From Geobacter sp. (GTDB lineage: Bacteria > Desulfobacterota > Desulfuromonadia > Geobacterales > Geobacteraceae), in NCBI GenBank assembly GCA_003490025.1, contig DNJC01000115.1, positions 1 through 64,000 of the forward strand: a stretch of DNA of 64,000 bases. Direction: 5' to 3'. The notes below the pieces were generated by a model. That model was given only the letters and a program-made list of their open reading frames with translations. It was not told the DNA's origin and ran no database searches. Positions within the stretch are counted from its first letter, which is position 1. Each line of letters begins with the position of its first letter. Shown in pieces: positions 17,628 to 26,743 of the stretch. The position numbers and the translations under genes were made by a program.

Positions 17628-19240
17628 GCCCCGCCCTTGCGTTTGTAGATGTTCAGGTACGCGTGCGACACAGGCGTGTATCCCCGTGCGGCGCCGTCCC
17701 AGAGATAACGCGTGGTGAAGGAGTCGACGATGTCCGTCACCCCGACAAGTTCGTAGCCGCTTTTCAGGTACCGCTCCCGCCATTCCTGCACCGGCCCCTT
17801 GGGCGCCGGTCCCGCCAGCCATGACTTCGCCACGTGGACGTCCACCACGTAGGCGGGCCGCGCCTTCTCTATCTCGGCGATCATCTGTTCCTGCATCCGG
17901 ACGGCGTGCGGCTGCTCTTCCATGAGGCCGTACATGTAGATGTGCCCCGTGGCGGAGAGCCGTTCGGCATAGAAGTAGATCTGCGGCTCGGATCCCAGGA
18001 CGGCGATCCGGTCCTCGGGCTTCGTGTGCTCCTTGAGGTAGCGCGCCACCTGGACCGATTCGGGAAAAGGGTTGTCGGCATACGCCAGCCGGCTCACCTG
18101 CTGCGGGTCGAGCTTGAAGAGATACTCCTTTTCCTGGAACGCGTTGTAGAGCACCCCGGCAAGGACCAGCAGGACCGGGATCGCCTGCTGCATCGGGAGG
18201 GTGCGCCCGCTTCGCGAAAGCCGCGACAACGCCGCGGTTGCGCCCGCTGCGGCCGAAAGGGCGACGGCGGGGAGGAGCATGACGAAGTAGTGCTCCCTGA
18301 AGTAGAGACCGGGGCAGATGGCGAGGAAGGAGAAGAGCATGAAACCCAGGAGGAACTTCCTGTCTCCGCAGTGAAACTCCTGCCCCAGCACCAGCAGGCT
18401 TCCGGCGGCGGCAAGGAGCCAGAACGGAAACTGCAGCAGCAGCATGGGCCAGAACGAGTAGGTGAAGTTGCGAAAGCCCCTGCCGAAGCCTGTCTCCGAT
18501 ACGTAGGCGCTCGGGTACTGCACGGTCCAGAACCAGAAGTTCCCAAGAGCCCCTCCCTTCGCCATGACCAGCAGTATCAGCAGGTAGGGAAGCGCGGCGA
18601 AGATCATGAAAAGCGGGAGAGACTTCAGCAGGAAGCGCTTCACCTCGGCCCGGCTCCAGTCGCGCCACACGAGGTAAATGAAGGCAAAGCCGATCATCGC
18701 CACCGCATGCTGCTTCATGGTGAAGGCGAGGCCGAAGCAAAGCCCCGAGGCGGAGACGGCGGCGAGGCTGAGACGTTCGGTCCCCAGAAGCAGCAGCAGG
18801 AAGCCCGCCAGGGCGAACAGGACCACGAAATGCGTGGCGTGGGCGTGGGCGCCGTAGACTCCCAGGCTGAGCGACAGCACCGCGTAGCTCGCGGCGGAAA
18901 GTGCTGCGGTAGCCGGGTCGAAGAGGCGCCTCCCCAGCAGGAATACCAGGAGGACGCAGGCCAGGTTCGCCAGCAGCAGGCCGAGGTGAATCCCCGCGAC
19001 GCTCTGGCCGAAAACGGAGATGAAGAGGGCGTACACGACGCCGACGCCGGGGAGCTTCATGGTGTAGGCATGGGTGAAGGGTGAGATCCCCTTCAAAAGG
19101 AGCTGCCCGATGTAGGCGAACTCCCCCTCGTCCCGCTCCAGGGGGACCGAGAGGAGCCTGAAACGCACGACGAGCACCAGCGCCAGGACGACGCCCAGTG
19201 CGAGGTAACTCAACGGTTTGGAAGGGGTTTTGGTATTCAC
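17624..19240 (-). CDS. GT39/ArnT-like membrane glycosyltransferase
   Basis: 538 residues. The first periplasmic loop LLSVPLERDEGEFAYIGQLLLKG matches the DE-containing catalytic loop of the GT39/GT83 class almost perfectly, followed by YTMKLPGVGVVYALF. About eleven hydrophobic spans and a soluble tail (from about 380) follow. The start is GTG 19240, immediately after the TAA of the upstream gene, so these are tightly coupled. The expected reaction is transfer of a sugar from a polyprenyl-phosphate donor in the periplasm. Confidence 0.82.
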   Translation of the reverse strand: MNTKTPSKPLSYLALGVVLALVLVVRFRLLSVPLERDEGEFAYIGQLLLKGISPFTHAYTMKLPGVGVVYALFISVFGQSVAGIHLGLLLANLACVLLVFLLGRRLFDPATAALSAASYAVLSLSLGVYGAHAHATHFVVLFALAGFLLLLLGTERLSLAAVSASGLCFGLAFTMKQHAVAMIGFAFIYLVWRDWSRAEVKRFLLKSLPLFMIFAALPYLLILLVMAKGGALGNFWFWTVQYPSAYVSETGFGRGFRNFTYSFWPMLLLQFPFWLLAAAGSLLVLGQEFHCGDRKFLLGFMLFSFLAICPGLYFREHYFVMLLPAVALSAAAGATAALSRLSRSGRTLPMQQAIPVLLVLAGVLYNAFQEKEYLFKLDPQQVSRLAYADNPFPESVQVARYLKEHTKPEDRIAVLGSEPQIYFYAERLSATGHIYMYGLMEEQPHAVRMQEQMIAEIEKARPAYVVDVHVAKSWLAGPAPKGPVQEWRERYLKSGYELVGVTDIVDSFTTRYLWDGAARGYTPVSHAYLNIYKRKGGA

Positions 19241-21046
19241 TTATCGCGCCTTCCGGTCCAGCTCCTTGAACCGACCCAGGGCGCTCTTCGCCTCTTCCTT
19301 CTTGCCGATCGCGTCCAGGGTTAGGGAGAGCCTGTAATACGGTTGAGGGTTGTCCGGTTCCAGCCGTATCGCCTTGTTGAAGTAATGCAGGGCGATGGCG
19401 TGCCTCCCCCCTTGCTCGGAGAGCGTCCCCATGCCGAGGAGCGCCGGAACGAAGTTCGGGTTGTAGCCGAGGGCGCCGTAGAAGAGTCGCTGGGCCTTGT
19501 GCAGGTTCTTGCGGGCCATCTCCTCCTCACCCTTGCGCGTCGCCGACTCCGCCTTCTGCTGCAGCGCCTCGAATATGCCGGGGACGAGCGCCGTGGCGCG
19601 GTCGCGGTGCGACTTCGCCGCCGGGGCGTTGCCGAGGTACTCGTTGATCCTGCCGGAAATCACGTACGGCTCGGGATCGTCGGGGGCGAGCGCGATCGCC
19701 TTCCCCAGCGCGGAGAGCGCCAGGTCGGGCCGTTCCAGCTCGAGGAGCGTCAGGGCGTTGGAGCCGAGTATCTTGGGACTGAGATCCTTCTTGTCATGCG
19801 CCAGCGCGAGGTATTTGCCCGCCGCCTGGAAATCGTCCTGGTTGTAGTAGGCGTAGCCGAGGTTCTGGTAGCCGACGCACATGAGCGGTGCGTCCTTGAT
19901 CACCTGGGTGAAGAGCGACACGTCGTCCTTCCAGTAGGCGTTGCGCTGTACGTTCACCGCCGCGAAGACGACGCAGACGACAGCCACCACGGCGATGGCG
20001 AACTCCTTTTTGATCAATAAAGCGCAGTAGGCCAGGGCGAGCGCGAAGCCGAAGAGTGCGAAATAGGCGTAGCGGTCCGCCATCATGGCCGTGCCGAGCG
20101 GTAAGATGTTGGTCACCGGGAGGAGGAAGAGCAGGAACATGAAGACGGAGAAGAGGATCTCCCGCCGCTTCCTGAACACCAGCGCGATCCCGATGAGGGC
20201 CAGTATCACGGCGGTGTTGATGCCGAAGGAGGTCCAGGTGACCTGGTTGTTCACGTCGTACATGGTCTGAACGCCGAAGGGGTACAGCATGAGCTTCAGA
20301 TAGCCGACGATGGTCTGCGGCACGATCCAGAAGTTGTCCGCGAAGTTGGCCGCCTTCAGGAGGTTCCCGTTGGAGGCGACCGAGTGGGAGCGGAGCGCCA
20401 GGTACCCGGCGGTGACCAGCGGGTAGGGGAGGTACGACAGCCAGCGAGGTTTCTCCCTGTTCACGGTCAGATCGTAAAGGAGAAAGACGGCGGGCATGAG
20501 AAGCGCGAATTCCTTCGAGAATATCGCCGGGATGAAGCAGGCAAGGGCGGCCGTCCTTCTCCCCTTGGCGTAGTAAAGAAGCGACAGCAGTGCGAAAAAG
20601 GCGCTGAGGAGCGTGTTCCGGCCGCCGGCGTGGAAGTTCACCGTCTCGGCGGTGATCGGGTGCAGGGCGAAGACGAGGGCGGCGGCAAAGGCGAGTTCTT
20701 CCCTCTTGAAAAGCGCCGCCAGGGCGCGATAGAAAACCAGGGCGACCAGGATGTGCAGGGCCAGGTTGGTGACGTTGAAGCCTACCGGGTTCGCTCCCCA
20801 GATGGCGCGGTCGATCGCGAAGGAGACGTAGGTCATCGGACGGTAGTAGCCGGTCGATCCCTCCGCTATGTCCTCCATGACGAAGAATTTCGGGATGTTC
20901 CCGAGGCTCTCCAGCGCGGGGTTGGAGGCTATGACCGGGTGGTCGTCCCAGACGAAGCCGTGGTTCAGCGTGTTGCCATAGACAACCAGAATGATGAGCG
21001 CGATGAAGAGAAAGCGAACGTTGATGTTGTCCCGTATGTTGGTCAT
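19241..21046 (-). CDS. TMTC-like membrane O-glycosyltransferase with TPR tail, second copy
   Basis: About 601 residues. It repeats the diagnostic stretches of the protein at 9154: YGNTLNHGFVWDDHPVI, GYYRPMTYVSFAIDRAIWG and LHPITAETVNFHAGGRNTLL. Tetratricopeptide repeats run from about residue 380 to the end. I chose ATG 21046; an in-frame extension to 21106 has no supporting features. It leads a three-gene minus-strand operon with a GT39-like and a GT2 enzyme, which suggests a self-contained donor-plus-transferase unit. Confidence 0.82.
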   Translation of the reverse strand: MTNIRDNINVRFLFIALIILVVYGNTLNHGFVWDDHPVIASNPALESLGNIPKFFVMEDIAEGSTGYYRPMTYVSFAIDRAIWGANPVGFNVTNLALHILVALVFYRALAALFKREELAFAAALVFALHPITAETVNFHAGGRNTLLSAFFALLSLLYYAKGRRTAALACFIPAIFSKEFALLMPAVFLLYDLTVNREKPRWLSYLPYPLVTAGYLALRSHSVASNGNLLKAANFADNFWIVPQTIVGYLKLMLYPFGVQTMYDVNNQVTWTSFGINTAVILALIGIALVFRKRREILFSVFMFLLFLLPVTNILPLGTAMMADRYAYFALFGFALALAYCALLIKKEFAIAVVAVVCVVFAAVNVQRNAYWKDDVSLFTQVIKDAPLMCVGYQNLGYAYYNQDDFQAAGKYLALAHDKKDLSPKILGSNALTLLELERPDLALSALGKAIALAPDDPEPYVISGRINEYLGNAPAAKSHRDRATALVPGIFEALQQKAESATRKGEEEMARKNLHKAQRLFYGALGYNPNFVPALLGMGTLSEQGGRHAIALHYFNKAIRLEPDNPQPYYRLSLTLDAIGKKEEAKSALGRFKELDRKAR

Positions 21047-21188
21047 TTTACCGGTGCATCCTGTCTGAATGATGTGTGGAGCGAGGCGCAGGGCGCAGTA
21101 TCGCACAAAAGTGTGAACAGGTAAATAAAATCAGGCAGGTGGGACATCCTCCTCGCGCGCGGCGCACCTCTGCCTACCCTGAATTCTG

Positions 21189-21218
21189 TTGACGATTTCG
21201 GAAAGGAGGTGATATGCT
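21189..21218 (+). promoter_or_regulatory. Sigma-70-like promoter before ccsA
   Basis: TTGACG (21189-21194) and TATGCT (21213-21218) are 18 bp apart. The sequence AATTCTGTTGACGAT around the -35 box recurs on the opposite strand before the second HsmA-like gene at 28833-28850. The leader of about 190 nt contains a GC-rich CCCCTCCCC/GGGGAGG palindrome (about 21330-21352) and no gene. Confidence 0.55.
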
Positions 21219-21417
21219 CCGCCGCAGGATAAGCGGTATTCCTATCCATTTGAACACCTTAGCCACTGAACCCCTTTCAACTTCGAGCGTTGCGGAAGGC
21301 CTTTGCATGTGGCCCCCTCCCTCCACCCCGACCCCTCCCCTTGAAGGGGAGGAAGACTCACTACAGATGCCGGCTGCAGGCAAGCGCTAACGGCGAGAAA
21401 GACAAGGCAAACTAGAC

Positions 21418-22254
21418 ATGTCCAACTGGGAAACCATCTTATTCTGGATCACGCTGGTGATCTACTCCCTTGTCTGCGGCGGGTTCATCTACTCCATCGT
21501 CTTCAAGAACCCGCGTGCGCTTCCCAAACTCTCCGCCCTTTTGCGGGTCGGTTTCCTGCTCCACTCCGCCACCATCGCCGCGCGTTTCGCCGCCACCGGG
21601 CACCTACCCTGGTCCGGGGACTACGAGTATGCGCTGATGGGTGGCTGGTTCATCATCGGGGCGACCGTCCTCATCGGATGGCGCAACGCCGCGCTGCAGC
21701 CTTTGGCCGCAGCCACGGTCCCGCTGGTGGTGGTCATGATGGGATACGGCGTGATGCGCAATCCGTCGCTCACCCCGATGGCCGCGAGCCTGAAGACCGG
21801 CTGGCTCTACATCCACGTCTACTTCGCCTGGCTTGCCTTCTGCTCCTACACGCTGGCCATGGCCGCGGGTGTACTGTACCTGCTCAAGCGCAAGAACCAG
21901 CAGGCGGGGGGCGGGAACCCCGTGTACGACAAGTTCCCGAGCCTTGAGCGGCTGGACGAGCTGATGTTCCGCTACGTCGTGTTCGGCTTCATAACCGATT
22001 CCATCATGCTGGTGGCCGGTTCCATCTGGGCCGAGGGGCTTTGGGGGAGCTACTGGAACTGGGATCCGGTGGAGACCTGGTCCCTCATCTCCTACCTGGT
22101 GTACGGGATCGCCATCCACCTGCGTGTCACCATGGGGTGGCGTGACGCGCGGCAGGCGTGGCTGGTGATCATCGCTCTCAGCACCGTTCTCATCTCGTTC
22201 TTCGGCGTGACCTTCGTGGTCAACTCCAGCCTCCACGTCTTCCAGGTGAGGTGA
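21418..22254 (+). CDS. ccsA: Cytochrome c biogenesis protein CcsA (heme-handling WWD protein)
   Basis: 278 residues with about eight membrane spans. The WWD signature WGSYWNWDPVETWSLISYLVYG lies near residues 203-224 and binds heme on the outer face. Conserved histidines appear in LLHSATIAARF, LYIHVYFAWLAF and HLRVTMGW. CcsA together with CcsB/ResB carries heme across the membrane and attaches it to CxxCH apocytochromes (System II); no ResB-like partner is in this window. No hemA follows, so this is not the usual hemX-hemA arrangement. Neighbours are an HsmA-like protein and BchE-like radical SAM proteins. Confidence 0.9.
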   Translation: MSNWETILFWITLVIYSLVCGGFIYSIVFKNPRALPKLSALLRVGFLLHSATIAARFAATGHLPWSGDYEYALMGGWFIIGATVLIGWRNAALQPLAAATVPLVVVMMGYGVMRNPSLTPMAASLKTGWLYIHVYFAWLAFCSYTLAMAAGVLYLLKRKNQQAGGGNPVYDKFPSLERLDELMFRYVVFGFITDSIMLVAGSIWAEGLWGSYWNWDPVETWSLISYLVYGIAIHLRVTMGWRDARQAWLVIIALSTVLISFFGVTFVVNSSLHVFQVR

Positions 22255-22310
22255 TAGAAGCCGTTCAGTGTTCAACGTTCAAGGTTCAAAGTTAAAGAAC
22301 AGCCTTTAAC

Positions 22311-22392
22311 AACGTAGAACGTAGAACATAGAACGTAGAACATTTTTTAGTGGTTGCGTTGAACGTTGAACGTTGAACGTTGAACGTTGAAC
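22311..22392. repeat. 7-bp tandem repeats (GAACGTA and GTTGAAC units)
   Basis: From 22311 to 22342 there are imperfect GAACGTA units. From 22358 to 22392 there are five exact GTTGAAC units. They fill the gap between ccsA and the small membrane protein gene. A related (GAACGTA)n array lies at 28342-28374. Confidence 0.85.
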
Positions 22393-22419
22393 AGCCTTCC
22401 GGCTTTTAGGGGTTAAGAG

Positions 22420-22800
22420 ATGTTGTTGCAAGCGGTCATCTGGATGAACCTGGCGCTGATCTTCTACACCTGGGCCGTCTTCAGCGGCAGGAAGCAGGGG
22501 CTGCACAAAAAGCACCTGGTCATCTTCGGGGTCGGCCTGTTCTGCGATTACCTGGGGACGCACCAGATGAACCTTTTCGCCGCGGCCTATGGCAAGGCGC
22601 CGGAATGGCACAACATAACGGGTATCGCCTCGCTCTCCGGGATGGCGTTCCACTTCCTCCTCGCCCTCATCGCGGCACTCGCCCACAAGACGGAGGCGGT
22701 GAACCGGGTCTTCCACCGGGTGAGCCTCAGCATCTACAGCTGCTGGCTGGTCGCCTTCTTCAGCGGCGCGATTTCAGGCATGATGCGGATGAAAGGGTAG
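22420..22800 (+). CDS. HsmA-family small membrane protein (TIGR03987-like), copy 1
   Basis: 126 residues with four predicted membrane spans: AVIWMNLALIFYTWAVF, LVIFGVGLFCDYLGTH, SGMAFHFLLALIAALA and IYSCWLVAFFSGAISG. From memory it resembles the HsmA/TIGR03987 family, one member of which protects Clostridioides difficile against heme; I cannot verify the match here. Histidines in DYLGTHQ and MAFHFLL could bind metal or heme. A paralogue with the same core is at 28386-28763. The BchE-like gene starts 9 nt after its stop. Confidence 0.65.
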   Translation: MLLQAVIWMNLALIFYTWAVFSGRKQGLHKKHLVIFGVGLFCDYLGTHQMNLFAAAYGKAPEWHNITGIASLSGMAFHFLLALIAALAHKTEAVNRVFHRVSLSIYSCWLVAFFSGAISGMMRMKG

Positions 22801-22809
22801 GGGGGAGCC

Positions 22810-24261
22810 ATGAAGATAACCTTCGTCACACCTCCCTACCACAGCGGCATTCCCGAACTCGCCGGACGATGGCTCCCCCTCGGTTTCGTCTACCTTGCCG
22901 GCAGCGCCCGCAAGGCCGGGGTGACGGCCGAGATTTACGACGCCATGGCCAAGGGGGACGGTTACCCCGAGATCGAGGCGCGCCTCAAGCACTCCCACCC
23001 CGACTACGTCGCCACAAGCGCCATGACGGCGACCGTCAACGACGCGGTGAAGACGCTCCAGCTGGCTAAGCGGCTCGACCCGAAGACAGTCACCATCCTA
23101 GGCGGCATCCACCCGAGCTTCATGTACCAGGAGATCCTCTCAAGCTGCGGCGAGATCGACTACATCGTCATAGGCGAAGGGGAGGTGACGCTGCGGGAAT
23201 TGCTGGAGACCCTGGAGAGGGGAGGGAGCCCCGCCGCGGTCCCCGGGCTCGCCTTCCGAGAGAACGGCGAGGTGGTTACGACCGGAAAGCGGGCGCTGGT
23301 GCAGGATCTCGACGCGCTCCCGGCCGCATGGGACCTCGTGGAGTGGGAGCAGTACCAGTACTTCGTGATCGCCGATTCCCGCTTCGGCGCCGTCAGCACC
23401 TCGCGCGGCTGCGATCACGGCTGCAGCTTCTGCTCGCAGCAGGCGTTCTGGGAGAGGACCTGGCGCCCCCGCGATCCGCAGGCGGTAGCCGACGAGATGG
23501 AACACCTCTACCGGACCTACCAGGTGAACGTCTTCCTGATCACCGACGAGTGCCCCAACCGGGACGCCGGGCGCTGGGAGGCGTTCCTCGACGCGCTGAT
23601 CGCCAAGGATCTGCCGCTGCACCTGATCATGGAGACCCGGGTGACCGACCTGATCCGGGACCGGGAGATCGCCTGGAAGTACCGCAAGGCAGGGGTGGTC
23701 CACGTCTCCATCGGCATCGAGTCCGGCATCCAAAAGCGGCTGGACGAACTCCGCAAGGAAACCCGTACCGACGAGGTGAAGCAGGCGCTGGAGATCATCC
23801 ACGGAAACGGCATGGTGAGCGAGGCGTCGTTTCTGGTCGGCTTCCCGGACGAGACGGTGGAGAGCATCAAGGAGACCCTGAAGACGGCCCAGCAGTACAA
23901 CCCGGACAACGCCAACTTCTACCCGATCACCCCCTGGCCCTACTCGGAGCTGTACGAGGAGTTGAAGCCGCACATCACGGAATGGGACTACTCGAAGTAC
24001 AACTACATCGAGTCGATCATGGAGCCGACCAGGATGAGCAAGCGTCAGCTCGACGTGGCCATAGTGGAGTGCTTCCGCAAGTTCTACATGGGGAAGATCT
24101 TCGAAGTGATGACCATGAAGGACACCTTCAGGCGCGGCTACATCATGCGGACCACCAAGCTGATCATGAGCAGCACCTTCATCATGAAAAAGCTCAGTGT
24201 CGGCGCCATCAACGCGATCCCCGCCAAGATCGACGAGGTGACCAACAAGCTGAAGGGATAG
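22810..24261 (+). CDS. BchE-like cobalamin-binding radical SAM protein, copy 1
   Basis: 483 residues. The N-terminal Rossmann-like B12-type domain (about 1-150) starts TFVTPPYHSGIPELAGRWLPLG and includes GGIHPSFMYQEIL. The radical SAM cluster motif is CxxxCxxC at C201, C205 and C208 (SRGCDHGCSFCSQQ). These segments, and TRVTDLIRDREI and EASFLVGFPDET, match my memory of BchE, the anaerobic Mg-protoporphyrin ester cyclase. Nothing else here suggests photosynthesis, so the substrate is probably another porphyrin or an unrelated molecule. ATG follows GGGGGGAG. It lies between an HsmA-like gene and a rhodanese. Confidence 0.82.
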   Translation: MKITFVTPPYHSGIPELAGRWLPLGFVYLAGSARKAGVTAEIYDAMAKGDGYPEIEARLKHSHPDYVATSAMTATVNDAVKTLQLAKRLDPKTVTILGGIHPSFMYQEILSSCGEIDYIVIGEGEVTLRELLETLERGGSPAAVPGLAFRENGEVVTTGKRALVQDLDALPAAWDLVEWEQYQYFVIADSRFGAVSTSRGCDHGCSFCSQQAFWERTWRPRDPQAVADEMEHLYRTYQVNVFLITDECPNRDAGRWEAFLDALIAKDLPLHLIMETRVTDLIRDREIAWKYRKAGVVHVSIGIESGIQKRLDELRKETRTDEVKQALEIIHGNGMVSEASFLVGFPDETVESIKETLKTAQQYNPDNANFYPITPWPYSELYEELKPHITEWDYSKYNYIESIMEPTRMSKRQLDVAIVECFRKFYMGKIFEVMTMKDTFRRGYIMRTTKLIMSSTFIMKKLSVGAINAIPAKIDEVTNKLKG

Positions 24262-24482
24262 TCGTGGAGCGGTATTCCCGCCGAGTCGACACCCTCACCC
24301 CGACCCTCTCCCGGAGGGCGAGGGGGAGTTGCTGAGAGTTGAGAACGCAGACGGATTTGGGCAACCTGTAGGAGCGGCATTCCTGCCGCGATCTTTCGGT
24401 TCTTTTTGTGTATTTTGTGCCTTTTTGTGGCAATAGAGCTTTCGGTTTTTTGGTTTTGGTGTCTGCCGTTCAGGAGAAGAGG
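24262..24482. repeat. Repeat-filled spacer (three repeat types)
   Basis: In order it holds a GC-rich CCCTCTCCC/GGGCGAGGGGG palindrome (about 24300-24326), a GTAGGAGCGGCATTCCTGC-type palindrome (24369-24390) and one arm of the TTTTTGTGGCAA repeat (24401-24433). No gene is seen. Confidence 0.7.
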
Positions 24483-24791
24483 ATGGAGCAAAAGGAACTT
24501 CTGCGCAGGATGAAGAAGGGGGATCCCCCGGCGATCGTGGACGTCCGCACCGGTATGGAGTACCACCGGGGCCACATCCCCGGCGCCATCCATGCGCCCA
24601 CCTGGAAGATCATGCTGTTCATGGCCCCGCTCCCTTCGGACAAGCGGACGGAGATGGTGCTCCTTTGCGAGCTGGGGCCGAGGGCGGCGATAGCGAAGTC
24701 GCTGCTGGGATTTTTAGGCTACCGCAACACCACCCTCCTTGAGGGGCACATGTCCGCGTGGCGGCGCGCCTCGCTCCCCATGGCCAAGTGA
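24483..24791 (+). CDS. Single-domain rhodanese-like protein
   Basis: 102 residues. VDVRTGMEYHRGHIPGAIHAP is the classical rhodanese CH2A-type segment, and the active-site loop is LLCELGPRAAIA, with the catalytic cysteine in the usual CxxGxR position. ATG 24483 follows GAAGAGG. No signal peptide is present. It may carry persulfide sulfur in the cytoplasm. It sits 14 nt before a response regulator gene and downstream of a BchE-like protein, so it probably belongs to that operon. Confidence 0.85.
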   Translation: MEQKELLRRMKKGDPPAIVDVRTGMEYHRGHIPGAIHAPTWKIMLFMAPLPSDKRTEMVLLCELGPRAAIAKSLLGFLGYRNTTLLEGHMSAWRRASLPMAK

Positions 24792-24805
24792 CCGGCGGAG
24801 AGCGC

Positions 24806-25528
24806 ATGCCACAGTCGATAGGGAGCCAGGACACCATCCTCATCGTCGAGGACGACCACAACACGGCCGCGCTCGTCTCCGCCTACCTGCAGCGCGAGGG
24901 GTTCTCGACCGTGGTGGTGCACGACGGGGCGCAGGCGATCCAGGCCGCGCACGAAAGCAAACCGGTCTTCGTCATCCTCGACGTCATGCTCCCCAACGTG
25001 GACGGCTGGGAGATCTGCCGCTCCTTGCGCCGCGACTCCAACGTCCCGATCCTGATGCTCACGGCGCGCGAGGAGGAGGTCGACCGCGTGGCCGGCCTGG
25101 CGATGGGCGCCGACGATTACGTGGTGAAGCCCTTCAGCCCGCGGGAGCTGGTGGAGCGGGTGAAGGCGATCCTGCGCCGCAGCAGGCGCGCGACCCCGCC
25201 CCCCCCGCCGCGCCCGACGATCCTCTCCTTCGAAGGGCTCGAACTCGACCCGGAAAAGCGCCGCGTCGCCCGCGACGGCCGCCAGGTCACGCTCACCTCC
25301 TCGGAATACAAGATCCTGCACGCGCTCATGTCCTCCCCCGGCAAGGCCTTCTCCCGTGAAGAACTCCTGAACCACTGCTACCACCACGGCGAGGCGGTCA
25401 TCGACCGGGTCATCGACGTGCACATCGGCAAGCTGCGGCAAAAGATAGAGGACGACGCGGCACGGCCGCGCTACATCCAGACGGTGCGCGGCCACGGCTA
25501 CCGGTTCAGCGACGAGCACGAGGAGTAG
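24806..25528 (+). CDS. OmpR/PhoB-family response regulator
   Basis: 240 residues. The receiver domain has the acidic pocket VEDD (15-18), the phospho-acceptor D59 in ILDVMLPNVDGW and K near 109 in VVKPFSP. A winged-helix DNA-binding domain follows (about 140-238), ending in RGHGYRF. A proline-rich linker separates them. ATG 24806 follows GGAGAG. Its kinase begins 10 nt after the stop. The signal is unknown; neighbours suggest porphyrin, heme or envelope stress. Confidence 0.92.
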   Translation: MPQSIGSQDTILIVEDDHNTAALVSAYLQREGFSTVVVHDGAQAIQAAHESKPVFVILDVMLPNVDGWEICRSLRRDSNVPILMLTAREEEVDRVAGLAMGADDYVVKPFSPRELVERVKAILRRSRRATPPPPPRPTILSFEGLELDPEKRRVARDGRQVTLTSSEYKILHALMSSPGKAFSREELLNHCYHHGEAVIDRVIDVHIGKLRQKIEDDAARPRYIQTVRGHGYRFSDEHEE

Positions 25529-25537
25529 GGAGATCCG

Positions 25538-26605
25538 ATGAGACAGCGTCTGCTCTGGAAACTTCTGATCGGCCACATCGTCCCGGTCTTCGCCCTGATA
25601 AGCGTCCTGGTCTGGCGGGGGATCGACCACCGCGCCGAGGAGTACTACCGGCTGCTGGCGAAGACCTACCACGTGGCGCCGACCGAGGCGCACCGCCTCT
25701 TCCTGGAGGCGATCCACCGCGAACTCCTCTGGGGGGCGCTCGCCGCGCTCGCGCTCACCCTCATGCTGAGCTATCTCCTGACCCGCTGGGTGCTCCGCCC
25801 GCTCCTGCAGATCACCGCCATCACCAGGCAGGTCGCCGACGGCAACTACTCGGAGCGCGTCAAGGTCGCCTCGCGCTACGAGGTGGGGCAGCTCGCCGAG
25901 GCGTTCAACCACATGGCGGAGAACCTGGAGAAGATCGAGTCGCTCAGGAAGAACATGGTGGCCGACATCGCGCACGAGCTGCGCACCCCGCTCACCAACC
26001 TGCGCGGCTACCTGGAGGGGCTCTCCGACAGCGTCATCAACCCGACCCGCGAGACCTTCCAGATGCTGGAACAGGAGGTGCTCCGCCTGGTGCACCTGGT
26101 CGAGGACCTGCAGCAGCTGGCGCGGGCGGACGCGGCCAAGTCGTTTCTCGACCTGCAGCAGATATCCCTGCACGAGCTACTGGAGCAGATCATGAACCTG
26201 TACCGCCCCAACTTCCAGGACAAGGAGATCGAGGTGGCCTGGGGACTGCAGGAGGGGACGGACATCGTTACGGCGGACCCGGACAAGCTGCTGCAGGCGA
26301 TCCGCAACCTGGCCGACAACGCCTGGAAATACACCCCCAAGGGGGGCAAGGTCTCCATCAGCACGCTCCGCAGCGCCGACGGCATCAAGACGGTGTTCGC
26401 CAACACGGGCGCCGTGATCGCGCAGGGGGACGTCCCGTTCCTGTTCGAGAGGTTCTTCCGCGCCGACCGCTCCCGCTCGCGCGACGCCGGTGGGGCCGGG
26501 ATCGGCCTCGCCATCGTGAAGGAGCTGATCGAGGCGCACGGCGGGGCCGTGGGGGCCGACAGCGACGAGGGGGGCACAAAAGTGTGGTTTGTGCTGCCGC
26601 GATAG
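25538..26605 (+). CDS. Membrane sensor histidine kinase
   Basis: 355 residues. Two membrane spans (about 10-30 and 63-83) enclose a very short periplasmic loop of about 30 residues. HAMP, HisKA (DIAHELRTPLTNLRG, phospho-histidine near 146) and HATPase domains (N box NLADNAWKY; G box GGAGIGLAI) follow. The tiny sensor loop implies detection within or near the membrane, as in BaeS- or HssS-like small sensors, rather than through a ligand-binding domain. It pairs with the regulator 10 nt upstream. Confidence 0.92.
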   Translation: MRQRLLWKLLIGHIVPVFALISVLVWRGIDHRAEEYYRLLAKTYHVAPTEAHRLFLEAIHRELLWGALAALALTLMLSYLLTRWVLRPLLQITAITRQVADGNYSERVKVASRYEVGQLAEAFNHMAENLEKIESLRKNMVADIAHELRTPLTNLRGYLEGLSDSVINPTRETFQMLEQEVLRLVHLVEDLQQLARADAAKSFLDLQQISLHELLEQIMNLYRPNFQDKEIEVAWGLQEGTDIVTADPDKLLQAIRNLADNAWKYTPKGGKVSISTLRSADGIKTVFANTGAVIAQGDVPFLFERFFRADRSRSRDAGGAGIGLAIVKELIEAHGGAVGADSDEGGTKVWFVLPR

Positions 26606-26636
26606 CGATCTTCATCAAATCTTTACATTACTTTTA

Positions 26637-26664
26637 TTGTCACTTTATCTTTCGCTGTTATGGT
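26637..26664 (+). promoter_or_regulatory. Possible promoter before second BchE-like gene
   Basis: TTGTCA (26637-26642) and TATGGT (26659-26664) are 16 bp apart. Just upstream and overlapping are CTTTACA and CTTTATC elements, spaced as direct repeats that an OmpR-type regulator could bind. The assignment is tentative. Confidence 0.4.
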
Positions 26665-26743
26665 AGCCCCCGTTAAATGCCGGAAAAACGGCACGAGCAC
26701 CAAACCGGTCCCGGGAATCGGGATTCAACCTAGGGAGAAACCA

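Noticed and set aside
17628..18740. In-frame extension of the minus-strand GT2 to 698 residues
   Set aside because: The extension overlaps the GT39-like gene in another frame and has no glycosyltransferase features; ATG 17627 starts the GT-A fold.
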